Of a DNA stretch of 64,000 bases, positions 1 to 8,818 are shown in pieces. The DNA lies in NCBI RefSeq assembly GCF_001417775.1, contig NZ_BBZJ01000020.1, positions 248,001 to 312,000 of the forward strand. Direction: 5' to 3'. Source of the DNA: Streptomyces sp. TP-A0356 (GTDB lineage Bacteria; Actinomycetota; Actinomycetes; Streptomycetales; Streptomycetaceae). The notes beneath the pieces are model-generated. The model was not told the DNA's origin, did no database searches, and saw nothing but the letters and a program-made list of their open reading frames with translations. The first letter of the stretch is position 1; every line of letters begins with the position of its first letter. Position numbers and translations under genes: made by a program.

Positions 1-2160
1 ACGTACGGCAAGACGTCGCACGGCATGATCTGCTCCGGCGAGGAGCTGGGCATGGGCGACGACGGCAGCAACGGCATCATCGTGCTGCCGCCCGAGCACG
101 AGGTCGGCGCCGACGCCATCGAGCTGCTCGAACTGGCCGACGAGGTGCTCGACATCGCGGTCACCCCCGACCGCGGCTACGCGCTCTCGCTGCGGGGCAT
201 CGCCCGCGAGACCGCCATCGCCTACGGTCTGCCGCTGCGCGACCCGGCGCTGCTCGACGTACCGGCGCCGAACGCGTTCGGCTACCCGGTGAAGATCTCC
301 GAGCCGTTCGGCTGCGACCGCTTCACCGCCCGCACGGTGACGGGCATCGACCCGGAGGCGAGCTCCCCGATCTGGCTGCAGCGCCGGCTGCAGAAGGCGG
401 GCATGCGCCCGATCTCGCTGGTCGTCGACATCACCAACTACGTGATGCTGGAGCTGGGCCAGCCCCTGCACGCCTACGACCGTTCCCGCATCCAGGGTGC
501 GATCGGCGTGCGCCGGGCCCAGCCGGGCGAGAAGCTGACCACCCTCGACGGGGTCACGCGCACGCTGGACGCCGAGGACCTGGTCATCACCGACGACCGC
601 GGCCCCGTCGGCCTCGCCGGCGTCATGGGCGGCGCCGACACCGAGATCGCCGACACCGACCACGAGGCCGGTGCCACCACCGACGTGGTGATCGAGGCCG
701 CCCACTTCGACCCGATCTCGATCGCGCGCACGGCCCGGCGTCACAAGCTGGCCTCCGAGGCGTCCCGCCGCTTCGAGCGCGGTGTCGACCCGCTGGCCGC
801 CTCCGCGGCCGCGCAGCGCACGGTCGACCTGCTGGTGCTGCTCGCGGGCGGCACCGCCGAGCCGGGTGTCACCGAGGTCATCGCGCCGTCCGCGCCGCGC
901 ACCATCACCATCCCGGCCAACCACCCGGACAAGGTCGCGGGCGTCGACTACGGCCGCGAGACCGTCGTACGACGGCTCCAGCAGGTCGGCTGCGACGTCT
1001 ACGGGCAGGACGAGCTGATCGTCACCGTCCCGTCCTGGCGGCCCGACCTGACCGATCCGAACGACCTGGCCGAGGAGGTCATCCGGCTGGAGGGCTACGA
1101 GAACCTGCCCTCCACGCTGCCCAAGCCCCCGGCGGGTCTCGGCCTGACCGACCGCCAGCGGCTGCAGCGCCGCGTCGGCCGTGCGCTGGCCGGTGCCGGC
1201 TATGTCGAGGCGCTGAACTATCCGTTCATCGGCGAGCAGATCTTCGACCAGTTCGGCCTCGCCGAGGACGACCCGAATCGCAAGGTCGTCAAGCTGGTCA
1301 ACCCGCTCTCCGACGAGGAGCCCGCCCTCCGTACGACGCTGCTGCCGGGCCTGCTCGGCGCGCTGCGCCGCAACGACGGCCGGGGCACGCACGACCTGGC
1401 GCTCTTCGAGACCGGGCTGGTCTTCCACCCGCGCGAGGAGCAGCGCGTCGCCGGACGTCTGCCCGTCGACCGCCGCCCCACCGACGAGGAGATCGCGTCG
1501 CTCACGGCCGCGCTCCCCGAGCAGCCGCGGCACGCCGCCGTCGTCCTCGCGGGCGCCCGCGAGCAGGCCGGCTGGTGGGGCAAGGGCCGCTCGGCCGACT
1601 GGGCGGACGCCGTGGAGGCCGCGCGGATCATCGCCCGCGAGCTCGGGGCCGACCTGATCGTGCGCAAGGGGCAGTACGGTCCGTGGCACCCGGGCCGCTG
1701 CGCCGAGCTCGCCGTGGAGGTCGACGGGACCGAGCGGGCCATCGGGTACGCCGGTGAGCTGCACCCCGGTGTCCTGAAGACCCTGGGGCTGCCCGCCCGC
1801 ACCAGTGCGATGGAGCTGGACCTGGATGTGCTGGAGCGGGCGAGCGCCGGCCTGGTGAAGGGGCCGCGGATCTCCGCGTTCCCGGTCGCCACCCAGGACG
1901 TCGCCCTGGTCGTCGACAAGAGCGTCCCGCACGTGGAGGTCGAGACGGCGCTGCGCGAGGGCGCCGGTGAGCTGCTGGAGTCCATCCGGCTGTTCGACGT
2001 CTACGAGAGCGAGCAGCTGGGCGAGGGCAGGAAGTCGCTGGCGTACGCGCTGCGCTTCCGCGCCCCCGACCGCACCCTGACCGTCGACGAGGCCTCCGCG
2101 GCCCGCGACGCGGCCGTCGCGCTGGCGGCGGAGCGCACGGGCGCGGCGCTGCGGAGCTAG
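1..2160 (+). CDS. pheT: Phenylalanyl-tRNA synthetase beta subunit (5' partial)
   Basis: Large subunit of the alpha2-beta2 phenylalanyl-tRNA synthetase, which charges tRNA-Phe in the cytoplasm; the beta chain supplies tRNA binding and editing of mischarged Tyr. The frame is open from base 1, so the start lies outside the window; about 719 codons are seen and roughly 110-120 N-terminal residues are missing by comparison with a usual length near 830. Visible parts in order are the tail of the tRNA-binding region, the B3/B4 editing domain ending near EASRRFERGVDP, the B5 domain (WRPDLTDPNDLAEEVIRLEG), the catalytic-like core, and a C-terminal ferredoxin-fold anticodon-binding domain (FPVATQDVALVVDKSVPH). 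The TAG stop forms the first three bases of a long palindromic element. pheS is expected upstream. Confidence 0.97.
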   Translation, partial: TYGKTSHGMICSGEELGMGDDGSNGIIVLPPEHEVGADAIELLELADEVLDIAVTPDRGYALSLRGIARETAIAYGLPLRDPALLDVPAPNAFGYPVKISEPFGCDRFTARTVTGIDPEASSPIWLQRRLQKAGMRPISLVVDITNYVMLELGQPLHAYDRSRIQGAIGVRRAQPGEKLTTLDGVTRTLDAEDLVITDDRGPVGLAGVMGGADTEIADTDHEAGATTDVVIEAAHFDPISIARTARRHKLASEASRRFERGVDPLAASAAAQRTVDLLVLLAGGTAEPGVTEVIAPSAPRTITIPANHPDKVAGVDYGRETVVRRLQQVGCDVYGQDELIVTVPSWRPDLTDPNDLAEEVIRLEGYENLPSTLPKPPAGLGLTDRQRLQRRVGRALAGAGYVEALNYPFIGEQIFDQFGLAEDDPNRKVVKLVNPLSDEEPALRTTLLPGLLGALRRNDGRGTHDLALFETGLVFHPREEQRVAGRLPVDRRPTDEEIASLTAALPEQPRHAAVVLAGAREQAGWWGKGRSADWADAVEAARIIARELGADLIVRKGQYGPWHPGRCAELAVEVDGTERAIGYAGELHPGVLKTLGLPARTSAMELDLDVLERASAGLVKGPRISAFPVATQDVALVVDKSVPHVEVETALREGAGELLESIRLFDVYESEQLGEGRKSLAYALRFRAPDRTLTVDEASAARDAAVALAAERTGAALRS

Positions 2161-2323
2161 TGCTGCGACCGGAAAGGTTCACCGGCTCGCGACGCCCGGC
2201 ACGGCACCTCGCCGCGTTGTCGCATCGCCCGAGTACATCCAGTACGCGGGCGACGCTCCGCCTTGCGATGCACCGCACCGGACGCCGCGAGCTTCCCGGC
2301 AAACCTTTCCGGCCACAGCACTA
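2158..2323. repeat. 166-bp near-perfect palindromic element (MITE/REP-like)
   Basis: Both ends read inwards as TAGTGCTG(C/T)G(A/G)CCGGAAAGG, and the complementarity continues through two arms of about 80 bases to a small central loop (ATCCA between GTAC sequences near 2237-2250). The transcript would fold into one long, slightly mismatched hairpin. No open frame of a transposase is present. The terminal TAG is the pheT stop. This looks like a non-autonomous palindromic mobile or REP-type element; I believe similar sequences recur in Streptomyces intergenic regions, but that is memory, not a search. Confidence 0.75.
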
Positions 2324-2344
2324 GCCAGCTCCGCGGGGAGTGCC

Positions 2345-2430
2345 GGGGAACTGCGCCTGTTCGTCTGTTTCGTCGGCTGCGGGTGTCTCCGTGGCCGACT
2401 GCGCAGTTCCCCGCGCCCCTTTCGGGGCGC
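2345..2430. terminator. Compound hairpin terminator after pheT
   Basis: GGGGAACTGCGC (2345-2356) pairs exactly with GCGCAGTTCCCC (2401-2412), followed at once by a second tight hairpin, GCGCCCC-TTTC-GGGGCGC (2413-2430). This form is typical of Streptomyces factor-independent terminators lacking a long U tract. Bases 2431-2595 hold nothing else recognised apart from the upstream region of the phosphatase gene. Confidence 0.6.
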
Positions 2431-2595
2431 ACCCCCGAGCCTTGGCGATCAGCTCACTCATTTGGGTGGCAAGTCCGGGCGATACGGGCCGAACGGGGCG
2501 TGCGGTGGACACAATCGGACCGGCCCCAGGGGTGCGAGGTGGGATCCCGGGGGCCGTTTCTGCGCTCACAGGGCTCTCATGGGGGGCCGATCGGC

Positions 2596-3702
2596 ATGAT
2601 CCGTATCAAGGCTGGGCCTCCCCGCAGGTCACGGCCCCGAGCACATCCCCGGCATCTGCGGCTCGCGCTCGTGATCGGGCCGCCCGCCGTCTGGGGCGCC
2701 TGCGCGATCACGTACAAGCTGGCCTGTCCGGCGGCTCAGGAGAGCGGACTGGGCGCGCGGATCGCCGCCGGCGCGATGTTCTTCGCCGTCGGCACCGGGC
2801 TGCTCCTCAACGTCCGGCGTGTCCTTCTGCGGGAGCTGAGACAGGCCCGCAAGGTCGCGGACGCCGCCCAGAGCGTGCTGCTGCGCCCGCTGCCACCGAG
2901 GATCGACGGGCTGAGCGTGGCCGCCGCCCAGCTCTCCGCCGAACGCGGTGCCACCGTCGGCGGCGACCTGTACGAGGTGATCGCCACCGAGCACGGCGTC
3001 CGCGTCGTGATGGGCGACGTGCGCGGACATGGGCTCGGAGCCCTTGCCGCCGCCGCCGCCGTCCTCGGCAGCTTCCGCGAGGCCGTGCACGACGAGCCCG
3101 AACTCGACCGTGTACTGCGCAGATTGGAGCGCGCGCTGGCCCGGCACCTGCGTGAGCGGGCCAGGGCCGAGCATCCCTCGGCCGGCCGGGAGCCCGACAC
3201 GCCGGTCGCCGAGGAGTTCGTGACGCTCCTCCTCCTGGAGATCGGCCGCGAGGGAGAGCTGCGCGCCCTCAACTGCGGTCACCCCTGGCCGTATCTGCTC
3301 GAACCGGGCCGGGCCGAGCCACTCGCCCGCGCCGAACCACTGCCGCCGCTCGGGCCGTTCCCGCTCCCGGACGACCTGCCCGCCACCGACTGCGGCCGAC
3401 TGGGGCCCGGTCAGGCGCTGTTCGTGCACACCGACGGCGCCGAGGACGCCCGCGACCCGCGTGGCCGGTTCTTTCCCCTGTCCCACGCTCTGGAGGAGGC
3501 GGTGCGCGACCGTCCCACGGTGGTACCCCAAACGGTGCTGCGCACCGTCTTCACCCGCCTGCTGCGCCACACCGGCGGCCGTCCCGCGGACGACGTGGCC
3601 CTTCTGGTCCTGCGCAACGACCGCCGGAGCTGTGCCCAGACAGCGGCGCGGGCGACTGCGCGACAAGCCACGACCAACCCGCACCCGACCAACCACCGGT
3701 AG
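2596..3702 (+). CDS. Membrane-anchored PP2C-type (SpoIIE family) serine phosphatase
   Basis: Predicted Mg/Mn-dependent Ser/Thr protein phosphatase, a family that usually dephosphorylates anti-anti-sigma factors in partner-switching control of sigma factors. The first ~65 residues hold two hydrophobic segments (LRLALVIGPPAVWGA and AAGAMFFAVGTGLLLNV), so the catalytic domain should be tethered on the cytoplasmic face. The PP2C domain shows the metal motifs GGDLYE, GDVRGHG and TDGAEDARD. ATG at 2596 (MIRIKAGPP) was chosen because a G-rich stretch precedes it and the protein then starts just before the membrane helices; the frame is open further upstream but that part is basic and non-conserved. 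No anti-sigma gene is adjacent, so its target is unknown. Confidence 0.85.
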   Translation: MIRIKAGPPRRSRPRAHPRHLRLALVIGPPAVWGACAITYKLACPAAQESGLGARIAAGAMFFAVGTGLLLNVRRVLLRELRQARKVADAAQSVLLRPLPPRIDGLSVAAAQLSAERGATVGGDLYEVIATEHGVRVVMGDVRGHGLGALAAAAAVLGSFREAVHDEPELDRVLRRLERALARHLRERARAEHPSAGREPDTPVAEEFVTLLLLEIGREGELRALNCGHPWPYLLEPGRAEPLARAEPLPPLGPFPLPDDLPATDCGRLGPGQALFVHTDGAEDARDPRGRFFPLSHALEEAVRDRPTVVPQTVLRTVFTRLLRHTGGRPADDVALLVLRNDRRSCAQTAARATARQATTNPHPTNHR

Positions 3703-3731
3703 TCACCCGGCGGTCCGAGCGGAGCGCGGCG

Positions 3732-3783
3732 GCGCCGTCCGCCCCGCCACGGAGTGTCGGGCAGGCAGCTGGGCGGACGGCGC
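3732..3783. terminator. Inverted repeat after the PP2C gene
   Basis: GCGCCGTCCGCC (3732-3743) is an exact reverse complement of GGCGGACGGCGC (3772-3783), 30 bp downstream of the phosphatase stop. It is a likely transcription terminator, although the 28-base loop is long. Confidence 0.45.
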
Positions 3784-3908
3784 GGAAACGGGCCACCGCA
3801 CTGTGCGAGGGGGAGCCGGCGGCCCGGCCGGCCTCTTACGAGGGATTTCAGTCAACCGGCCGGAAACTCTCCGCGACAGCGCACGCACAGCCCGGATTCG
3901 CGCACTCC

Positions 3909-3927
3909 GTTCACACCCCGTGTGAAC
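3909..3927. promoter_or_regulatory. Perfect palindrome upstream of the TPR regulator
   Basis: GTTCACAC-CCC-GTGTGAAC has 8-bp perfect arms, 44 bp before the ATG at 3972, with a TACCCT -10-like hexamer at 3938-3943. Position and symmetry suggest an operator, perhaps for autoregulation by the downstream HTH protein. Confidence 0.5.
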
Positions 3928-3971
3928 CCGGACGCACTACCCTGTCGACACCGAGCCACCGGAGGGCACCC

Positions 3972-5312
3972 ATGCAGCCCAACACCCTGCTCGACGCGAT
4001 CCTCGACGAGGCCGGGATCTCCCACGCGGGGCTGGCCGCCCATGTCAACCAGGCGGGCCGGGCGCGGGGCCTCGCGCTCAGGTACGAACACACCGCCGTG
4101 GCACGGTGGTTGAAGGGCCAGCGCCCGCGTGGTCAGGTACCCGACCTGATCTGCGAGGTCCTCGCCGCCCGGCTGCACCGCCCGGTGACCCTCGACGACA
4201 TCGGCCTCGGCGTGCCCGGCGAACCGGTCGCCCCGCACAGCTCCACCCTGTCGGGATTCGTCGAACGGGCCACCGCCCTGTGGCGCTCGGACGAACAGCA
4301 GCGCCCCCACATCCTGGGCGCTCCGGCCGTCACCGGGACGCCCGCCGTGATGCCCGTGTGGGAGTGGGAGAACCCGCCCGAGGACGTGGACGTCTCACGC
4401 GGCGGCCGGCACCGCGTCACCCCGGCCGACATCGACATGCTGCGCGCCGCCCGTGCCCACTACGAGCAGATGTACCGCAAGGCCGGCGGCATAGCGACCC
4501 GCGTCCGTATCGTCGGCTTCCTCAACTCCGAGACGGCACCCCTGTTGCGCGGCAGCTACACCGACGCGATGGGCCGTCAACTGCACCGCGCCACCGGTGG
4601 TCTGGTGGCGGTCGCCGGCATCTGCGCGTACGACTCGGACGCCCACGGTCTCGCCCAGCGCTACTTCCACCAGGCCCTGCGCCTGGCGAAGGCCAGCGGG
4701 GACCGGGGACTCGGCGCCTATGTGATAGCGCTGCTGGTCAACCAGTCACTGTTCATGAAGGAGTACCGTCAGGCCGTCGCCTTCGCCGAGGCGGCGCTGC
4801 GCACTGCGGGCAGGCACATCACCCCGGCGCTCGCCTCCGATCTGTACGCGATGCAGGCGAAGGCGTACGCGCACCTGGGCGATGCCACGAGCGCGCTGTC
4901 CTGCATCCGGCGGGCCGAGTCGGCCGCCGAGCGCATCCGGCGCGGCTACGAACCGGACGAGACCGGCTATGTCCAGCCCGGCCTCGTCAACGTCCAGGTC
5001 GCGGAGGCGCTGCTGAGCCTCGGTGATCTGGTGGCCGCGGGGGAGCACGCCACGGCCGCCGTGGGCACGCCCGCGCACGACCGCGGCCGGGTGCACCGAC
5101 TCGCCATGCTCAGCCAGATCGAGCTGCGCCAGGGCAACGCCGACAAGGCGGTGGCCACCGCGGTCGAGATGGCGGAGCGGGCCCGGGGAATGGAGTCGAT
5201 GCGCCTGCGCGACAGACTGCGGGCGGTGCGCGAACACCTCGTACGCAGCGGTTGTGCCGGGACGACAGAGGCGGCCGAACTCATCGACGGGGCACTGCGC
5301 GTACCGCTGTAG
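3972..5312 (+). CDS. HTH/TPR transcriptional regulator (NsdA-like family)
   Basis: A 446-residue protein with an N-terminal helix-turn-helix-like segment (about residues 10-60, SHAGLAAHVNQ ... TAVARWLKGQRP) and a long helical C-terminal part rich in Ala/Leu with TPR-like pairs (LAQRYFHQALRLAKASGD, YRQAVAFAEAALRTAG, DKAVATAVEMAERARG). This architecture is common in Streptomyces regulators related to NsdA, a negative regulator of sporulation and antibiotic production; TPRs usually bind a partner or peptide. The ATG follows GGAGGGCACC. A perfect palindrome lies just upstream. It is monocistronic between the PP2C and NUDIX genes. Specific targets cannot be inferred. Confidence 0.8.
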   Translation: MQPNTLLDAILDEAGISHAGLAAHVNQAGRARGLALRYEHTAVARWLKGQRPRGQVPDLICEVLAARLHRPVTLDDIGLGVPGEPVAPHSSTLSGFVERATALWRSDEQQRPHILGAPAVTGTPAVMPVWEWENPPEDVDVSRGGRHRVTPADIDMLRAARAHYEQMYRKAGGIATRVRIVGFLNSETAPLLRGSYTDAMGRQLHRATGGLVAVAGICAYDSDAHGLAQRYFHQALRLAKASGDRGLGAYVIALLVNQSLFMKEYRQAVAFAEAALRTAGRHITPALASDLYAMQAKAYAHLGDATSALSCIRRAESAAERIRRGYEPDETGYVQPGLVNVQVAEALLSLGDLVAAGEHATAAVGTPAHDRGRVHRLAMLSQIELRQGNADKAVATAVEMAERARGMESMRLRDRLRAVREHLVRSGCAGTTEAAELIDGALRVPL

Positions 5313-5451
5313 ACACCGCCCCACAGCTCCGCTTCCCCACCGGGCGGACCACCGCGCCCGCCGTTGCGCCGGACATGCGCCGCCGTGAGCACTGCTGAGT
5401 GGACGCTCCTGCTGCGATATTGCCCCTTACTCGGCGGAAGGTGGCAGTACC

Positions 5452-5997
5452 GTGCAGTGGACGAAACAGAACGAGCAGACTGTGTATGCAAACCGCTGGT
5501 TCAGCGTCAATCTCGCAGACGTCGGGTTGCCGGACGGCCGGCATCTCGACCACTTCCTGATACGGCTGCGGCCCGTCGCCGTGGCCACCGTCGTCAACGA
5601 GGCGAACGAAGTGCTGCTGCTGTGGCGGCACCGCTTCATCACCGACAGCTGGGGGTGGGAACTCGCGGCGGGCGTCGTCGAGGACGGCGAGGACATCGCC
5701 GAGGCGGCGGCCCGCGAACTCGAGGAGGAGACCGGCTGGCGGCCGGGACCTCTGCGCCATCTCATGAGCGTCGAGCCCTCCAACGGACTCACCGACGCCC
5801 GGCACCACGTCTACTGGGCCGACGAGGGCGAGTACATCGGACACCCCGTGGACGACTTCGAGTCCGACCGTCGGGAATGGGTTCCCCTCAAGCTGGTCCC
5901 CGACCTGGTCGCCCGCGGAGAGGTCCCGGCCGCCGGCATGGCGGCCGCGCTGCTCCTCCTGCACCACCTCAGGCTCGGACAGGACGCATTGCCCTGA
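5452..5997 (+). CDS. NUDIX hydrolase
   Basis: A 181-residue predicted nucleoside-diphosphate-linked hydrolase. The NUDIX box is complete: G-VVEDGE-DIAEAAA-RELEEETGW, carrying the GX5EX7REUXEEXGU pattern with metal-binding glutamates. The fold around it (VATVVNEANEVLLLWRHRF, GWELAAG) resembles ADP-ribose pyrophosphatase-like members, but substrate cannot be read from sequence. The GTG start at 5452 sits after GGCGGAAGGTGG, a plausible ribosome site. The 139 bp before it hold no recognised site. It is a stand-alone gene. Confidence 0.88.
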   Translation: MQWTKQNEQTVYANRWFSVNLADVGLPDGRHLDHFLIRLRPVAVATVVNEANEVLLLWRHRFITDSWGWELAAGVVEDGEDIAEAAARELEEETGWRPGPLRHLMSVEPSNGLTDARHHVYWADEGEYIGHPVDDFESDRREWVPLKLVPDLVARGEVPAAGMAAALLLLHHLRLGQDALP

Positions 5998-6023
5998 TCC
6001 CCCACGCGTCCGTCAGAAGGGCC

Positions 6024-6281
6024 CTAGCGGCCCAGGGCCTGCCACACCGCCACGACGAGCGCGCCCACCGCCGTGAGGGCGGCGACCGCGGGCAACGGCC
6101 AGCGGCTGTGTTCCAGCGCGACGACGCGCACGTTCAGCTCGTCGAGATCCTTGGCGGTCTGTTCGGCGCGGTGGCCCAGCAGGGCCAGCCCTCCCTCGAC
6201 CCGCGCGTGCGCCACATCGAGGCGACGGCGTAACTCTGCGACTTCTCCTTGGACCACGGGACGCTCGGGGTCGGCGGTCAC
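6024..6281 (-). CDS. Small coiled-coil, C-terminal-anchored membrane protein
   Basis: An 85-residue protein of unknown function. I place the start at a GTG (6281) because AAAGGAG lies at ideal distance upstream of it; the longer open frame begins at 6335 but lacks such a site. It opens with TADPERPVVQGEV, continues with a heptad-like helix (LRRRLDVAHARVEGGLALL ... LDELNVRVVALEH), and ends in one hydrophobic segment (LPAVAALTAVGALVVAVW) followed by QALGR. The layout suggests a cytoplasmic coiled coil tethered by a C-terminal helix. It converges on the NUDIX gene. Confidence 0.65.
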   Translation of the reverse strand: MTADPERPVVQGEVAELRRRLDVAHARVEGGLALLGHRAEQTAKDLDELNVRVVALEHSRWPLPAVAALTAVGALVVAVWQALGR

Positions 6282-6414
6282 GAGTCCGCTCCTTTCCGTA
6301 GTCGACACATCCCTTGCATGGGCATGAAGAGTCAACTCGCCTGGTGGACGCGCGGGGAGAGTGTGCGAACGGCATATGCGGGTCCGATGCGCACACGGTG
6401 TGTGAATGGCACGG

Positions 6415-6442
6415 GCCCGGCACCCCGTGAGGGGCGCCGGGC
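6415..6442 (-). terminator. Terminator after the 3-hydroxyacyl-CoA dehydrogenase gene
   Basis: GCCCGGC-ACCCC-GTGA-GGGGC-GCCGGGC forms a strong stem 30 bp beyond the stop codon of the minus-strand dehydrogenase gene. Confidence 0.65.
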
Positions 6443-6471
6443 CGCGGGAGCCTGAACCTTACGGTGAGTGA

Positions 6472-7332
6472 TCAGGGGTACGTGTAGAAGCCCGAGCCCG
6501 TCTTGCGGCCGAGCCGGCCCGCCTCCACCATGCGCTGCAGCAGCGGGGGAGCGGCGTAGAGGGGCTCCTTGTATTCCTCGTACATCGAGTTGGCGATCGA
6601 GACGACGGTGTCGAGGCCGATCAGGTCGGCGAGCTTCAGCGGGCCCATCGGGTGGGCGCATCCCAGCTCCATGCCGTTGTCGATGTCCTCGCGGCCCGCG
6701 ATGCCCGACTCGAACATGCGGATGGCGGAGAGCAGATAGGGCACGAGCAGCGCGTTGACCACGAAGCCGGAACGGTCCTGGGCGCGGATCGCGTGCTTGC
6801 CGAGGACCTTCTCGGCGAACAGCTGGGCCCGGCCGAGGGTGCCCTCGGAGGTGGTGAGCGCCGGGATCAGCTCGACCAGCTGCTGCACCGGGGCAGGGTT
6901 GAAGAAGTGGATGCCGATGACCTGGTCCGGCCGCGAGGTGGCCACCGCCAGCTTCACCAGCGGGATCGAGGAGGTGTTGGAGGCGAGGATGGCGTCCGGG
7001 CGGGTCACCACCTGGTCGAGCACCTGGAAGATCTCGGTCTTCACCTGCTCGTTCTCGACCACGGCCTCGATCACCAGGTCGCGGTCCGCGAACTCGCCGA
7101 GGTCGGTGGTGAAGGTCAGGCGCGCCTGCGTCGCGTCCCGCTCCTCCTCCGAGATCTTGCCGCGCTCGGCCGCCTTGGACAGGGAGTTGAACAGACGGGT
7201 CCGGCCGATCTCCAGGGCCTCGCCGGTGGTCTCGGCGACCTTCACGTCCAGTCCGGACCGGGCGCACACCTCGGCGATTCCCGCTCCCATCTGGCCGCAG
7301 CCCACCACTCCGACGCGTTCGATGTCGGTCAC
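6472..7332 (-). CDS. 3-hydroxybutyryl-CoA dehydrogenase
   Basis: NAD(P)-dependent oxidation/reduction of 3-hydroxyacyl-CoA, serving fatty-acid or PHB/butyryl-CoA metabolism in the cytoplasm. The 286-residue protein starts with a Rossmann motif (VGVVGCGQMGAGIAEV), carries the family segment GIHFFNPAPVQQLVELI around the catalytic His, and ends with the helical dimerisation domain (SGFVVNALLVPYLLSAIRMF, GCAHPMGPLKLADLIGLD). Length matches the family. I chose the GTG at 7332 because GAAGGGGA precedes it; an ATG 66 bp further up adds a non-conserved tail. It is monocistronic, followed by a good terminator. Confidence 0.92.
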   Translation of the reverse strand: MTDIERVGVVGCGQMGAGIAEVCARSGLDVKVAETTGEALEIGRTRLFNSLSKAAERGKISEEERDATQARLTFTTDLGEFADRDLVIEAVVENEQVKTEIFQVLDQVVTRPDAILASNTSSIPLVKLAVATSRPDQVIGIHFFNPAPVQQLVELIPALTTSEGTLGRAQLFAEKVLGKHAIRAQDRSGFVVNALLVPYLLSAIRMFESGIAGREDIDNGMELGCAHPMGPLKLADLIGLDTVVSIANSMYEEYKEPLYAAPPLLQRMVEAGRLGRKTGSGFYTYP

Positions 7333-7554
7333 ATCGTCCCCTTCGCTGATCATCGGGCCTGATGAGGAGTCCTGTGGATCATGCCGGGCTCGCGGCACGA
7401 CGGGACGCCCTCCGGCAGGTCCCCCGTGGTTCGGTGCCTGCTCCGATCGTGCACGTTACCTCCGAGGCACCGATGATCGATCGTCCGGGTCCGGCATGCT
7501 GTCCCGGGAGACGATCCGTGACCGAACGGATCCGCAGCGTATGGGGATGAGTGC

Positions 7555-8814
7555 ATGGGACGGATGTCACGCCGGGCGTTCACGGTGGCCGCACTGTCTA
7601 CCCTGGTCGCCGCGGGCGACGCCGGGGCCGTGCCAGGGCGCACGGTGACCGCCGGGACCCCCGCGTCCGGCGGGATGCCCACGGCGTCCGGCGAGATGCG
7701 GGGCATGTGGCTGGCGACCGTGGCCAATCGCGACTGGCCCTCCCGCTCCGGCCTGACGGCATCCGCGCAGCGCGCCGAGCTGCTCGCCCTCCTCGACACG
7801 GCGGTACGGCACCGGCTGAACACCGTCTTCTTCCAGGTGCGGCCCTCGGCCGACGCGCTGTGGCCCTCGACGTACGAGCCGTGGTCCCAGTACCTCACCG
7901 GCACACAGGGAGCGGACCCGGGCTGGGACCCGCTCGGCACGGCCGTCGAGGAGGCGCACGCACGAGGGCTTCAGCTGCATGCCTGGTTCAACCCGTACCG
8001 GGTCGCCACCCACGCCGACCCCGAGCGGCTCGCGCTCTCGCACCCCGCCCGCAGACACCCCGACTGGGTCGTGGCCTACGGCGGCAAGCTCTACTACAAC
8101 CCCGGGCTGCCGCAGGTGCGCGTCTTCGTCCAGACCGCGATCCTCGACGCCGTGCGCCGCTACCCGGTCGACGGCGTCCACTTCGACGACTACTTCTACC
8201 CGTACCCGGTGGCGCATGAGACCTTCGACGACGACGCCGCGTACGCGGCCCACGGCCGTGGCTTCCCGAGCCGGGCCGCCTGGCGCCGCGACAACATCGA
8301 CCAGCTGGTACGAGAGACCGCGGCCCGCCTGCGGGCGCTGCGTCCCGCCGCCCGGTTCGGCATCAGCCCCTTCGGGGTGTGGCGCAACGTCGAGACCGAC
8401 TTCCGCGGCTCGCACACCCGGGCCGGGGTGCAGACCTACGACGACCTGTACGCGGACACCAGGAAGTGGGTGAGGTCCGGCTGGCTGGACTACGTCTGCC
8501 CGCAGCTCTACTGGAACGTCGGCTTCGCCGACGCCGACTACGCGGAACTCGTGCCCTGGTGGGCGCGGGTGGTGGACGGCACGAGAACACAGCTGTACCT
8601 GGGGGAGGCGCTGTACAAGGCCGGTGACCCGGCGCAGCCCGCCGCATGGCAGGACCCGGCGGAACTCTCCCGGCACCTCACTCTCGCCCGGCGCTACCCC
8701 CAGGTGCGCGGTCATGTCTTCTTCGCCGCCAAGGAGGTGGCGGCGGACCCCATCGGCGCGATGGCGCGGGTGGTCGCCGACCACTACGAGTGGCCGGCGA
8801 AGCCCCCGCGCTGA
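7555..8814 (+). CDS. Secreted glycosyl-hydrolase-like protein (GHL10/DUF187 family)
   Basis: A 419-residue protein of the glycosyl hydrolase-like 10 family, whose members are thought to act on cell-wall or surface polysaccharides. The N-terminus has a twin-arginine pair and a hydrophobic stretch (MSRRAFTVAALSTLVAAGDAGA), suggesting export, possibly by Tat. Conserved TIM-barrel segments include MRGMWLATVANRDWP, LHAWFNPYRV, GVHFDDYFYPYPV, FGISPFGVWRN and LDYVCPQLYWNVGF; the acidic pair in FDD is a candidate catalytic site. ATG 7555 has GGGGA upstream; ATG 7564 (MSRRAF) is an equally good start. Confidence 0.85.
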   Translation: MGRMSRRAFTVAALSTLVAAGDAGAVPGRTVTAGTPASGGMPTASGEMRGMWLATVANRDWPSRSGLTASAQRAELLALLDTAVRHRLNTVFFQVRPSADALWPSTYEPWSQYLTGTQGADPGWDPLGTAVEEAHARGLQLHAWFNPYRVATHADPERLALSHPARRHPDWVVAYGGKLYYNPGLPQVRVFVQTAILDAVRRYPVDGVHFDDYFYPYPVAHETFDDDAAYAAHGRGFPSRAAWRRDNIDQLVRETAARLRALRPAARFGISPFGVWRNVETDFRGSHTRAGVQTYDDLYADTRKWVRSGWLDYVCPQLYWNVGFADADYAELVPWWARVVDGTRTQLYLGEALYKAGDPAQPAAWQDPAELSRHLTLARRYPQVRGHVFFAAKEVAADPIGAMARVVADHYEWPAKPPR

Positions 8815-8818
8815 ATGT

